Shown piece after piece: positions 1 through 5,382 of a DNA stretch of 5,382 bases; the first letter of the stretch is position 1, and the number at the start of each line of letters is the position of its first letter. The stretch lies in NCBI GenBank assembly GCA_016839385.1, contig JAEOUK010000351.1, positions 1-5,382 of the forward strand, in the 5' to 3' direction. Below the pieces are notes generated by a model. That model made no database searches. It was not told where the DNA came from and saw nothing but the letters and a program-made list of their open reading frames with translations. Source of the DNA: Promethearchaeota archaeon (GTDB lineage Archaea > Asgardarchaeota > Lokiarchaeia > Sigynarchaeales > MK-D1). The position numbers and the translations under genes are program-made.

Positions 1-172
1 GTCCTCTAAAGGGAAATCTTCAAAAGTTGTATTTTTCAACCAAAAATCCTTTTACATTTCTGAATCTTCAATTGTTAAATTCCTAACCTGATAATATTCT
101 TTTCATGCATCATACCGATATGATAATAGCATTAGTTCTAATAAGATTTATTTGAAATTCAGACATGAGATA

Positions 173-179
173 TTTTTTT
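173..179 (+). terminator. Possible T-tract terminator of an upstream gene
   Basis: Seven consecutive T lie about 80 bases after the stop codons of the frames open from the left edge. Archaeal RNA polymerase often terminates at bare T-runs without a hairpin, so this could end a transcript entering from the left. In AT-rich DNA such a run can also be chance. Confidence 0.25.
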
Positions 180-254
180 CCAAAATTAGTTTCATTGAGA
201 AGAATCTAATTTGAATAGAACTTAGATGCAAGAATTAATTAAGTTAAACTCAAT

Positions 255-262
255 CTATAATG
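255..262 (+). promoter_or_regulatory. TATA-like box before the glycosidase-like gene
   Basis: CTATAATG lies about 40 bases before the ATG at 301. With the usual archaeal spacing of about 25 bases, transcription would start near 282-285 and leave a leader of fewer than 20 bases. No clear purine-rich BRE precedes it. Just downstream, an inverted repeat CTCAA/TTGAG (268-272 and 274-278, one-base centre) overlaps the expected start region and could be a small operator. Both readings are weak. Confidence 0.25.
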
Positions 263-300
263 TAAATCTCAATTTGAGGAATGAGAATCGGTAACGCGAT

Positions 301-2073
301 ATGAAACAAGATCCCTATAGCACAATTAAATCAGTTTATTTATTTCCCGCTATAGATGTCTCAATCGATGTGAATTCTCTTAAATCGTTACATTCTGTTG
401 TGGACCTACGAGCACAACCTAAAGGAATCTATAAAGGATTTGAAATTTATCGAGTTCAAACCCAAGGTTTGCGATATAAAACAGAGTGGTATGGAGATTG
501 CATTATTTTCAAGGATCCTATTGATTCTGACCAGTCATTCTTTCTCGGTATGATCAATAATTGCATAGTAGGGAAAGGAACTATTGAGTGTGATGTTTTT
601 GATAAAAATCTAAATAAGTTGAAAATTACGAAATATGAGTTCCAGAATGGATTTATCTTAGTTCTTCCTGTTAAAAGATATACTCCGACCTACAATTTGA
701 AAGAATTTATAACCAGTTTCGACAATATTGACACACTTTTCAAACCGTCTTTTAAATGGAAAGATGATTCACCATTTTTAAAATTGGAAGGATTCACCTC
801 TCTCTGGGCAGATTCTTGGGTATTGCATAGAATTAATACATATAATCCGGAACGGCAATTTCAAACTAGATGGATAACCACTTGCAGAACTTCCAAAGAA
901 TATAGTAATAAAATCTCCGTTTGGGATACAGTTCATATTATTGAGGATTTGAAGTTTTATGATTTGAAGCAAGCTGAAAATCAACTGAATATTCTAACAG
1001 ATTTATACAAATCAAATCCTGAGGAAGTTTTTCCTCCTATTATTTCATATTCTATTATAGAATTATCCAAATTGATCGGGGATAAAGACGTTTGTAGTGA
1101 ATCAATGGAATGGATGGAAGAAAATTTAACGTGGTGGGAGCAATATCGATTTTTCCCGGAAGTCGGGTTGTTTGGATACAAAAATATGCGCGTAGAAGAT
1201 ATAGCAACAGAAACCGAACAATATAATTCCCCTCGTTGGTGGAATCAATATAAAGGAGATAGATGGAAAAAATGTGCTCCAAAGAAAAACCGAAATATTA
1301 TATCGGTTGATCTAAATGCCCAAATGGCAGATTATTATCAAAATCTTGGAGTAATTGCTTTATGTAAGGAAGAACATCAAGTTGCTAGAGAGTTTTTTGA
1401 CACGGCTGAAATTTTGATTGACAATATGCATAAACTTCTGTGGGATAATAATAAGAAATTTTATTTTGATTATGATCTTGATATGGGATGGAAACAACCA
1501 TTATTTACCTCTTCAAGTTTCTGGAGTTTGTTTGGTGGTTGTGTGTTTAAACAGGATCTGAATGATTATGTCAATCATTTAACCAATCCCGAAAAATTTT
1601 GGTCAATTTCCATTCCTAGTATTGCATTCGATAGTCCTTTTTATTCAGATGATTTTTGGGCTGGTCCTGCATGGATTTCTTTGAATTACTGGATAATTGT
1701 TGGTTTACATCGTTATAATCTTGGGAGTTTAGCCTCTCAAATTGGATTAAAAGTATTGAAATGTTTAGAGAATTCATATTACAATTATAATAAAATATTC
1801 GAATTTTATAATCCACAAACAATTTCTCAAAAGCAAACTCAGCGATTGGGAAAAGCTGGACCTCTTCCTAATTATCTTGGGCATGCTCCGATTCACGCAA
1901 TTTTCTATTATGGATTGATGAAAGGAACATTGCTAGAAGATGATTTTCATATGCTTCCAGATTGGACTCAAATAAAATCTCAATTAGAGTTCGAAATGTA
2001 TTATAACCACAAAAAATATCAGTTTAAGACCGAACGACAAACAAAAATCTTGGAAGTTTCACGCGAGAACTAA
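301..2073 (+). CDS. MGH1-like/GH63-type glycosidase-fold protein, active site altered
   Basis: This 590-residue protein has no signal peptide or membrane helix, so it is probably cytoplasmic. Residues 1 to about 160 look beta-rich, as in the N-terminal sandwich of such enzymes. Residues from about 165 to 560 match an (alpha/alpha)6-barrel of the mannosylglycerate hydrolase-like/GH63/GH37 kind. Landmarks are W169-A-D-S-W173, W208-D209-T (like the trehalase WD motif), G289-L-F-G-Y, N309-S-P-R-W313, V336-D-L-N-A-Q341, F452-W-A-G-P-A-W458 and E501-F-Y-N-P505. E501 fits the general base (compare the E-K-Y-D region of trehalase). However, the position where relatives have the acid Asp (an ESGxDNSPRW-like motif) reads Y308, and the Arg of the usual YWRGPxW motif is A454. 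Family members hydrolyse alpha-glycosides of glucosylglycerate, mannosylglycerate, trehalose or oligosaccharides. The substrate here is unknown and catalysis is doubtful. The ATG at 301 is chosen because the frame opens there. No Shine-Dalgarno site is evident. The gene stands alone, followed by T-tracts. Confidence 0.75.
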   Translation: MKQDPYSTIKSVYLFPAIDVSIDVNSLKSLHSVVDLRAQPKGIYKGFEIYRVQTQGLRYKTEWYGDCIIFKDPIDSDQSFFLGMINNCIVGKGTIECDVFDKNLNKLKITKYEFQNGFILVLPVKRYTPTYNLKEFITSFDNIDTLFKPSFKWKDDSPFLKLEGFTSLWADSWVLHRINTYNPERQFQTRWITTCRTSKEYSNKISVWDTVHIIEDLKFYDLKQAENQLNILTDLYKSNPEEVFPPIISYSIIELSKLIGDKDVCSESMEWMEENLTWWEQYRFFPEVGLFGYKNMRVEDIATETEQYNSPRWWNQYKGDRWKKCAPKKNRNIISVDLNAQMADYYQNLGVIALCKEEHQVAREFFDTAEILIDNMHKLLWDNNKKFYFDYDLDMGWKQPLFTSSSFWSLFGGCVFKQDLNDYVNHLTNPEKFWSISIPSIAFDSPFYSDDFWAGPAWISLNYWIIVGLHRYNLGSLASQIGLKVLKCLENSYYNYNKIFEFYNPQTISQKQTQRLGKAGPLPNYLGHAPIHAIFYYGLMKGTLLEDDFHMLPDWTQIKSQLEFEMYYNHKKYQFKTERQTKILEVSREN

Positions 2074-2103
2074 ACCCACTATCTACCCACTTGACACGTC
2101 ACA

Positions 2104-2121
2104 TTTTTTACGTTTTTTTTT
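2104..2121 (+). terminator. Double T-tract terminator after the glycosidase-like gene
   Basis: Two T-runs follow the stop codon by 30 to 50 bases: six T at 2104-2109 and nine T at 2113-2121. No strong hairpin precedes them, which fits archaeal intrinsic termination. This argues that the small membrane protein downstream is transcribed separately. Confidence 0.55.
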
Positions 2122-2165
2122 ATAAATTGGAATGTCAATAATTAAATGGATTAATTTACTGGATC

Positions 2166-2175
2166 TATTATAACA
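2166..2175 (+). promoter_or_regulatory. TATA-like box before the small membrane protein gene
   Basis: CTATTATAAC lies about 50 bases before the ATG at 2222. Standard spacing would put the transcript start near 2195 and give a leader of about 25 bases. It follows the double T-tract, so it could start an independent transcript. A second TATA-like stretch at 2119-2127 (TTTATAAAT) overlaps the T-tract and lies further from the gene. Confidence 0.3.
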
Positions 2176-2221
2176 TAATTGTCAATTCGAGGTTATAGCA
2201 ATCGCTGCATCAGAAGCTTTC

Positions 2222-2503
2222 ATGCGAAAGAAATACAAATATTGGATAATCCATCTTGATATGATGTTCAACATGGGTATCTTAGCTGCAGTACTCTGGC
2301 TAAACATTCCAGGAATTGGTGGTCCAATTGCAGGATGGACGATAATCAGTCTTATTATAATGTATCCATTTGTTGCATTTAATCCGAAAAGTCGATTAAA
2401 TATATGGCTTGATGAAGTACTTCATAAAATTAACATGAAATCACTCATGTGGTTTAATAAAAGAAAATATAGACCTCCAATTAAGACTTCGGAATCAGAT
2501 TAA
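2222..2503 (+). CDS. Small two-helix membrane protein of unknown function
   Basis: I do not recognise this 93-residue protein. It starts with a basic segment (R2-K-K4, K6). Two hydrophobic stretches follow at about residues 14-30 and 36-53, separated by a Pro/Gly-rich turn (P30-G-I-G-G-P35). The tail is basic and probably cytoplasmic (residues 54-93), and may include an amphipathic helix around 59-78 with W62, W77 and several Lys/Arg. Positive charge on both ends suggests a hairpin with both termini inside. There are no cysteine or histidine clusters, so a metal-binding role is not suggested. The ATG at 2222 is the first start of the frame. The sequence before it shows no Shine-Dalgarno site. 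The hydrophobic hairpin and a sensible context (own promoter-like box, terminator right after the stop) support a real gene. A partner for a larger membrane complex is possible but is a guess. Confidence 0.65.
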   Translation: MRKKYKYWIIHLDMMFNMGILAAVLWLNIPGIGGPIAGWTIISLIIMYPFVAFNPKSRLNIWLDEVLHKINMKSLMWFNKRKYRPPIKTSESD

Positions 2504-2507
2504 TTGA

Positions 2508-2521
2508 TTTTTTTTAAAAAA
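2508..2521. terminator. Bidirectional terminator between convergent genes
   Basis: The 19-base gap between the two facing stop codons holds eight T (2508-2515) directly followed by six A (2516-2521). On the + strand the T8 run lies four bases after the small gene's stop. On the - strand the A6 run reads as T6 directly after the ATPase gene's stop. One compact element can therefore end both transcripts by T-tract termination. Confidence 0.55.
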
Positions 2522-2522
2522 G

Positions 2523-4247
2523 TTAAAAATTGAATATTTTTTTATCTGCCAATTGTTCTTTTAATAATTCCTCAGCATAAACTTGTGATTTCAAAAGTTT
2601 TCTTACATGTTCAATTGGTATACATAACTGATGAATATCTTCATGTTCAGAGAGCATGGTGAGATATTTCTCCCCGTTAGGGATACCAGGGACAATTAAA
2701 ATACCATGATCTATTATTGATGATTCCTTCGCTTCTATTAATCTCTTTAATGCGAAGTTTGCTGTATTTCCTGCGGGTTTTTCAAAAGTTTTAATGGTAG
2801 GTATTTCAAATCCAATAACCTTATGCTTTAAGGTTCCGTAATTCAAAATAGCTCCCAATTTTTTCGTTTTTTCATTTTGTTTATAACTAAAATCAATAAT
2901 GAAATTATATTTCGTCTTTTTCTCAGTTAGTTTGGATGTGAAATAGTCAAAGAATGCTTTGAATACATTTCCTGGAGATGGTTCTAGTTCCTCTTCAAAT
3001 GCGGAATCATGTGGAAGATCTATAAGTTCGAGTTGATTGGTTTCACGATTAATAATATAAGTTTTGTCAGAAGTCATTTTTGGAGGGGGATAGCGATAAT
3101 TATATCCTGGTCGAGTCTTTTGCAGAGTGCTGTAGTATTCATCCAATTGCAACTCAATGGACAAATTAATTTGTTTAATACATTCTCTCTGATTTCCTTC
3201 AGTAATATCATAGATTTCTCGTAGTAATGGCTCAGATAATGGAAAATAAATGTCTTTTGGAGTCAATTTGCCTAAAGATGTCCAGAAATGACTCATACCA
3301 CGAATATAAAACACCTTCAAATCTTCAAAAGTGAATTTATCTAAATGGAGCTCGGGTTCCATACGTTGCAGAGTTGGTCTATCTGCAGTTTTCAATACTT
3401 CTTCCCATACGGATTTTAAGCATGCAGACACAATAATTGAGTTTCGAGACTCATTATATAGGCGTTTTATGTATTCGAAGAATTTTTGCTGTGCTTCTGG
3501 TCCGAATGATCGTAATGGGGATTCCATTTCATCAAAGTAAAACACTAACACTTTTGCACTCAAATCACAGATGATTTTGATCATTGCTAAACATACATCA
3601 TCCTGTTCAAGTATTGAATGCACTTGTAATTGTTTTTGTTCTTCTTCAGTTAGCCCTTCTCCGAGTAGCCATCTTAATGCTAATGCTCCTCTATGATTTT
3701 GAATTCCATATAATTTCAAATATACTAACGCTTTAATGCAGTCTGCAAATATACCTGGAAAAGTTGGAAGGATTTTTGCGATCAGATACGAAGGATTATC
3801 GCTATATTGAGCTTCGTTGATATTAATCTTCAATTCCTCAAGAAGAATATCCATAATTTGCATAAAAAACCCTTCATCAGCAATTTCTTCTACAAGACAT
3901 GTGTATATGTGATGAAATAGCCTATAAGGAACTGCAGGACTGCTCACATACACAGTTTTATATGCAATTTTTGTTTCTTCAGCATTCTCGCGGGATTTGA
4001 GAACCCAATAGTAATGAGTTTTTCCGCAACCAGCGTCCGCGATAATGGGGAGGAATCGTGCAGTTTGATCTATATTCGTGGTTCGGATCAGCCGACTTAT
4101 TTTGTAATCTATCACTTTTCTATTTAATGTGACGATATCAAGATCAACAGGCTCTTCGATGTTGTATTTTGACACAGCGCGATTAAATGGTAAGAGGACT
4201 ATATTTTCAGCTAATAAATTTACATTTGGGTCAACTGCTGTCTCCAT
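2523..4247 (-). CDS. AAA+ ATPase, Orc1/BrxD-like, with an unassigned C-terminal domain
   Basis: This is a 574-residue P-loop ATPase. Walker A is A70-D-A-G-C-G-K76-T77, unusual in having Ala for the first Gly. Walker B is V233-L-V-F-Y-F-D239-E240. A sensor-1-like strand follows at 271-276 (I-I-V-S-A-C), and a lid domain contains E350-G-N-Q-R354-E, whose Arg fits sensor 2 as in the G-x-x-R motif of Orc1/Cdc6. The insert before Walker B, with A190-L-R-W-L-L-G196, resembles archaeal and bacterial ATPases of the BrxD/DUF2791 and Orc1-like group. A Pro-rich linker (about 380-425) leads to a C-terminal alpha/beta domain (about 427-574). There F449-I-I-D452, G479-F-E481-I-P and G515-I-L-I-V-P520 faintly recall a PD-(D/E)xK nuclease fold lacking the catalytic Lys. 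ATP binding is well supported. A DNA-related or regulatory switch role is inference. The gene is not beside recognisable defence or replication genes. ATG 4247 follows a TATA-like box at good spacing. Confidence 0.75.
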   Translation of the reverse strand: METAVDPNVNLLAENIVLLPFNRAVSKYNIEEPVDLDIVTLNRKVIDYKISRLIRTTNIDQTARFLPIIADAGCGKTHYYWVLKSRENAEETKIAYKTVYVSSPAVPYRLFHHIYTCLVEEIADEGFFMQIMDILLEELKININEAQYSDNPSYLIAKILPTFPGIFADCIKALVYLKLYGIQNHRGALALRWLLGEGLTEEEQKQLQVHSILEQDDVCLAMIKIICDLSAKVLVFYFDEMESPLRSFGPEAQQKFFEYIKRLYNESRNSIIVSACLKSVWEEVLKTADRPTLQRMEPELHLDKFTFEDLKVFYIRGMSHFWTSLGKLTPKDIYFPLSEPLLREIYDITEGNQRECIKQINLSIELQLDEYYSTLQKTRPGYNYRYPPPKMTSDKTYIINRETNQLELIDLPHDSAFEEELEPSPGNVFKAFFDYFTSKLTEKKTKYNFIIDFSYKQNEKTKKLGAILNYGTLKHKVIGFEIPTIKTFEKPAGNTANFALKRLIEAKESSIIDHGILIVPGIPNGEKYLTMLSEHEDIHQLCIPIEHVRKLLKSQVYAEELLKEQLADKKIFNF

Positions 4248-4276
4248 TTTTTCTCGTGTTACTTAGTTTCATCACA

Positions 4277-4283
4277 TTTTAAA
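4277..4283 (-). promoter_or_regulatory. TATA-like box for the ATPase gene
   Basis: Read on the - strand, TTTAAAA lies 30 to 36 bases before the ATG at 4247. Transcription would start a few bases before the ATG and give a nearly leaderless mRNA, in agreement with the absence of a Shine-Dalgarno site. Directly upstream on the - strand is the palindrome CACGTG (4287-4292). The heptamer CGTGTTA occurs on the + strand at 4255-4261 and 4289-4295, bracketing the box. These could be regulator sites, but the evidence is only positional. Confidence 0.4.
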
Positions 4284-4345
4284 CGTCACGTGTTATCTTG
4301 ATGATATTTTTTTGTTTTTTATCTCATATCTATCAAAAAAGTAGC

Positions 4346-4353
4346 TATTTAAA
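4346..4353 (+). promoter_or_regulatory. TATA box with purine-rich BRE for the seven-helix gene
   Basis: TATTTAAA is preceded by a purine-rich stretch (AAAAAAGTAG at 4335-4344) that fits the archaeal BRE. The expected transcript start is near 4375, about 20 bases before the ATG at 4396, leaving room for the GTGAT ribosome-binding element. This is the best-formed promoter in the window. Confidence 0.45.
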
Positions 4354-4386
4354 GTTCCAGTACTAAATGTACATATTAAAATCTCT

Positions 4387-4391
4387 GTGAT
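4387..4391 (+). promoter_or_regulatory. Short Shine-Dalgarno-like site deciding the start at 4396
   Basis: GTGAT is complementary to the ATCAC near the 3' end of archaeal 16S rRNA and lies four bases before the ATG at 4396. The same GTG could be read as an in-frame start three codons earlier. Its fit as a ribosome-binding site, and the ATGGCAGA context shared with the next gene's start at 5261, favour the ATG. Confidence 0.4.
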
Positions 4392-4395
4392 CATT

Positions 4396-5208
4396 ATGGC
4401 AGAAATTATTCCTATACTCGATTTTCTCGATCTAACTAACATGGAAATCGCCCTTATTATTTTGGAAGCCGTGTTCATATTGCTTTGGGCGTTAAATATC
4501 GGACATTTCAATAAACGTCGTAAAACCGACAATAGCAAGGTAATAAAATATATCTTGCGTACTAGTGTATTCTATGCATGTGCTGTAATTCAATTGGTGG
4601 ATATATTAGGGCTTGACCAAATAACCGAACAAGAAGTGGTCCTAGGATATAAATTCTCTGCTGGATATGGTGCGGCAGTAGTATTTAGCACGCTTGCATC
4701 GTTCTTCTTTTTTGCCTTTGGATTGGAAGTTTTTGGTAAGAATCCTCGAAGAGCCAAACGAAGTAAATTTATATTTGGTATTTTTGATTTCCCTGCAGGA
4801 ATAATGGTATTCCTTGGAAAAATAATGAGACCGTATTGGACACAGGAAGTGTTAGGATTAATGCCCTTATATGATGTTTTATTCCTAGGAGGTTTTGCAA
4901 TTCATTTCATTGCATCATTATATTTAGGAATTTTCTTATTCATTAACACCTCTAAATTGGCAAAAGTATCCGAAGAACGTATCGATAGAGTTTCATTCCG
5001 TTTAATGTCTCTTTCTGGAGTTTCCGTAGTCGGTTCTTACTTACTCTGGATTATTGAAGGATTAGTATCTCCAACTGAAGTATCTATATGGGGACTAGCA
5101 GGATGGGCATTTGCAATACTGATTAGTTTTTTCATGTATTTGGGCTATGCACAACCTAGATTTTTCCAAAAAATGTTTGAGGAAAAAGAAATTCATATTC
5201 GAACGTAA
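4396..5208 (+). CDS. Seven-helix integral membrane protein, sensor-like, no output domain
   Basis: This is a 270-residue protein (273 if the upstream GTG at 4387 is used). Seven hydrophobic segments lie at about 15-37, 52-73, 86-113, 125-144, 155-184, 203-224 and 231-251. Loop charges obey the positive-inside rule: K40-R-R-K43, the basic stretch K115 to K124, and the K187 to R202 loop are cytoplasmic, while the acidic loop around residues 74-80 is outside. This gives an outside N-terminus and an inside C-terminus. The end of the last helix (Y248-L-G-Y, then P254) resembles the junction at which seven-helix sensor domains pass into histidine kinase or other output modules. Here the protein stops about 16 residues later, with no such module. 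TM7 has no Lys, so it is not a retinal-binding rhodopsin. Acidic or polar residues inside helices (E24, D69, D160, E221) might bind a ligand. I do not recognise the family. It has its own promoter, and only 52 bases separate it from the transporter-like gene. Confidence 0.7.
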   Translation: MAEIIPILDFLDLTNMEIALIILEAVFILLWALNIGHFNKRRKTDNSKVIKYILRTSVFYACAVIQLVDILGLDQITEQEVVLGYKFSAGYGAAVVFSTLASFFFFAFGLEVFGKNPRRAKRSKFIFGIFDFPAGIMVFLGKIMRPYWTQEVLGLMPLYDVLFLGGFAIHFIASLYLGIFLFINTSKLAKVSEERIDRVSFRLMSLSGVSVVGSYLLWIIEGLVSPTEVSIWGLAGWAFAILISFFMYLGYAQPRFFQKMFEEKEIHIRT

Positions 5209-5239
5209 TGTATTTCCATTTTCCACAATCTATTAATTC

Positions 5240-5245
5240 TTTTTT
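5240..5245 (+). terminator. Weak T-tract after the seven-helix gene
   Basis: Six T lie 32 bases after the stop codon and 15 bases before the next ATG. This may cause partial termination. The sequence just before it, CTATTAAT at 5230-5237, has the right distance to act as a TATA box for a leaderless transcript beginning at 5261. Whether the two + genes are co-transcribed is therefore open. Confidence 0.2.
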
Positions 5246-5260
5246 AAATTCATCCGCACA

Positions 5261-5382
5261 ATGGCAGAGATTACCAATCCCAAATTCATAACAAACTGGA
5301 AATTCGTTCCGGAAATCTTACTGGTATTGGTTACAATTCTTTGGGGTACAACTTTTATTCTTACAAAACAAACAACCGAAGA
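5261..5382 (+). CDS. N-terminal fragment of a probable DMT/EamA-family transporter
   Basis: The frame runs from an ATG through 40 complete codons to the window edge, so it is 3'-incomplete. A polar N-terminus (residues 1-16) is followed by a hydrophobic first helix, about V16 to L34, containing I26-L-W-G-T-T-F32 and then T35-K-Q. A Trp-Gly-(Ser/Thr)-x-Phe signature in the first helix, followed by a Lys, is typical of drug/metabolite transporter (EamA) proteins, which have about ten helices and export or exchange small metabolites. The specific substrate cannot be inferred. There is no Shine-Dalgarno site. The start context (ATGGCAGA) matches that of the gene before it. A distant alternative is another seven-helix protein related to its neighbour, since both begin Met-Ala-Glu-Ile, but the WGTTF motif favours the transporter. 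Confidence 0.65.
   Translation, partial: MAEITNPKFITNWKFVPEILLVLVTILWGTTFILTKQTTE

Larger units (their letters stand above)
1..300. other. Non-coding stretch before the glycosidase-like gene
   Basis: No convincing gene is visible on either strand. Two + strand frames are open from the left edge for about 27 and 29 codons, ending at stops at 84-86 and 89-91. Either could be the last codons of a gene outside the window, but neither tail is recognisable. A run of seven T at 173-179 could end such an upstream transcript. A short perfect inverted repeat, ATCATA/TATGAT, lies at 109-114 and 119-124 with a 4-base loop, which is short enough to be chance. Nothing resembling a tRNA, riboswitch or long repeat is visible. 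The last 50 bases probably hold the promoter of the next gene. Confidence 0.6.

Noticed and set aside
2..91. Possible C-terminal end of a gene entering from the left edge
   Set aside because: The frame is open for only 29 codons, a second frame is open almost as long, and neither tail is recognisable, so it is mentioned only in the non-coding entry.
134..222. Inverted AGTTCTA/TAGAACT pair separated by about 75 bases
   Set aside because: The arms are seven bases long in AT-rich DNA and the inner pairing is poor, so no stable RNA structure or mobile-element end is supported.
778..1282. Three open frames on the - strand inside the glycosidase-like gene
   Set aside because: They overlap one another and a strongly motif-bearing gene, and have no recognisable protein character.
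2074..2091. Direct repeat ACCCACT (2074-2080 and 2085-2091) after the first stop codon
   Set aside because: There are only two seven-base copies with a four-base spacer. It is not a CRISPR or an attachment site, and is likely chance.
3009..3540. Two + strand open frames inside the ATPase gene
   Set aside because: They lie antisense to coding sequence containing the Walker B and lid motifs, with no supporting start signals.
4387..4389. GTG as the start of the seven-helix protein
   Set aside because: It fits better as part of a GTGAT ribosome-binding element four bases before the ATG at 4396, and would add only three residues.
4293..4538. Open frame of 81 codons on the - strand across the divergent promoter and the start of the seven-helix gene
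   Set aside because: It overlaps a well-supported membrane protein gene and its promoter, and its translation shows no domain-like pattern. It is the antisense shadow of the real gene.
4396..5208. Microbial rhodopsin identity for the seven-helix protein
   Set aside because: The seventh helix has no Lys for retinal attachment, and the third helix lacks the usual Asp-Thr-rich motif.
2222..5382. A defence island built from the ATPase and the membrane proteins
   Set aside because: No nuclease, methyltransferase, helicase or toxin-like gene is seen, strands alternate, and the only link is a weak family resemblance of the ATPase to BrxD-type proteins.

Overview
The window looks archaeal and is probably from a low-GC lineage, perhaps an Asgard archaeon. 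The assignment rests on several things together. Base composition is AT-rich, roughly one third G+C by eye. The gaps carry TATA-like boxes, most starts lack a Shine-Dalgarno site, and genes end in bare T-tracts without hairpins. The protein types also fit. The lineage below domain level is a guess, and no rRNA, tRNA, CRISPR array or insertion sequence is visible.

Layout from left to right: (1) a 300-base non-coding stretch; (2) a 590-residue protein on the + strand with the (alpha/alpha)6 glycosidase fold of the MGH1-like/GH63/GH37 group (301-2073); (3) a 93-residue two-helix membrane protein on the + strand (2222-2503); (4) a 574-residue AAA+ ATPase on the - strand, convergent with the small gene across only 19 bases (2523-4247); (5) a 148-base divergent promoter region; (6) a 270-residue seven-helix membrane protein on the + strand (4396-5208); (7) the first 40 codons of a probable DMT/EamA-type transporter, cut by the right edge (5261-5382).

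The genes do not form an obvious single operon. Most have their own TATA-like element, or a T-tract, between them and the next gene. Only the seven-helix gene and the transporter (52-base gap) could share a transcript.

The most interesting points are these. The glycosidase-like protein keeps most family landmarks but has Tyr308 where the general-acid Asp is expected and Ala454 where a conserved Arg is expected, so it may be a non-hydrolytic or re-purposed member. The ATPase pairs an Orc1/BrxD-like AAA+ module with an unassigned C-terminal domain that faintly resembles a degenerate nuclease fold. The seven-helix protein is a stand-alone membrane domain of sensor-like architecture with no signalling output domain. 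I found no evidence that the genes together form a defence island or another multi-gene system.
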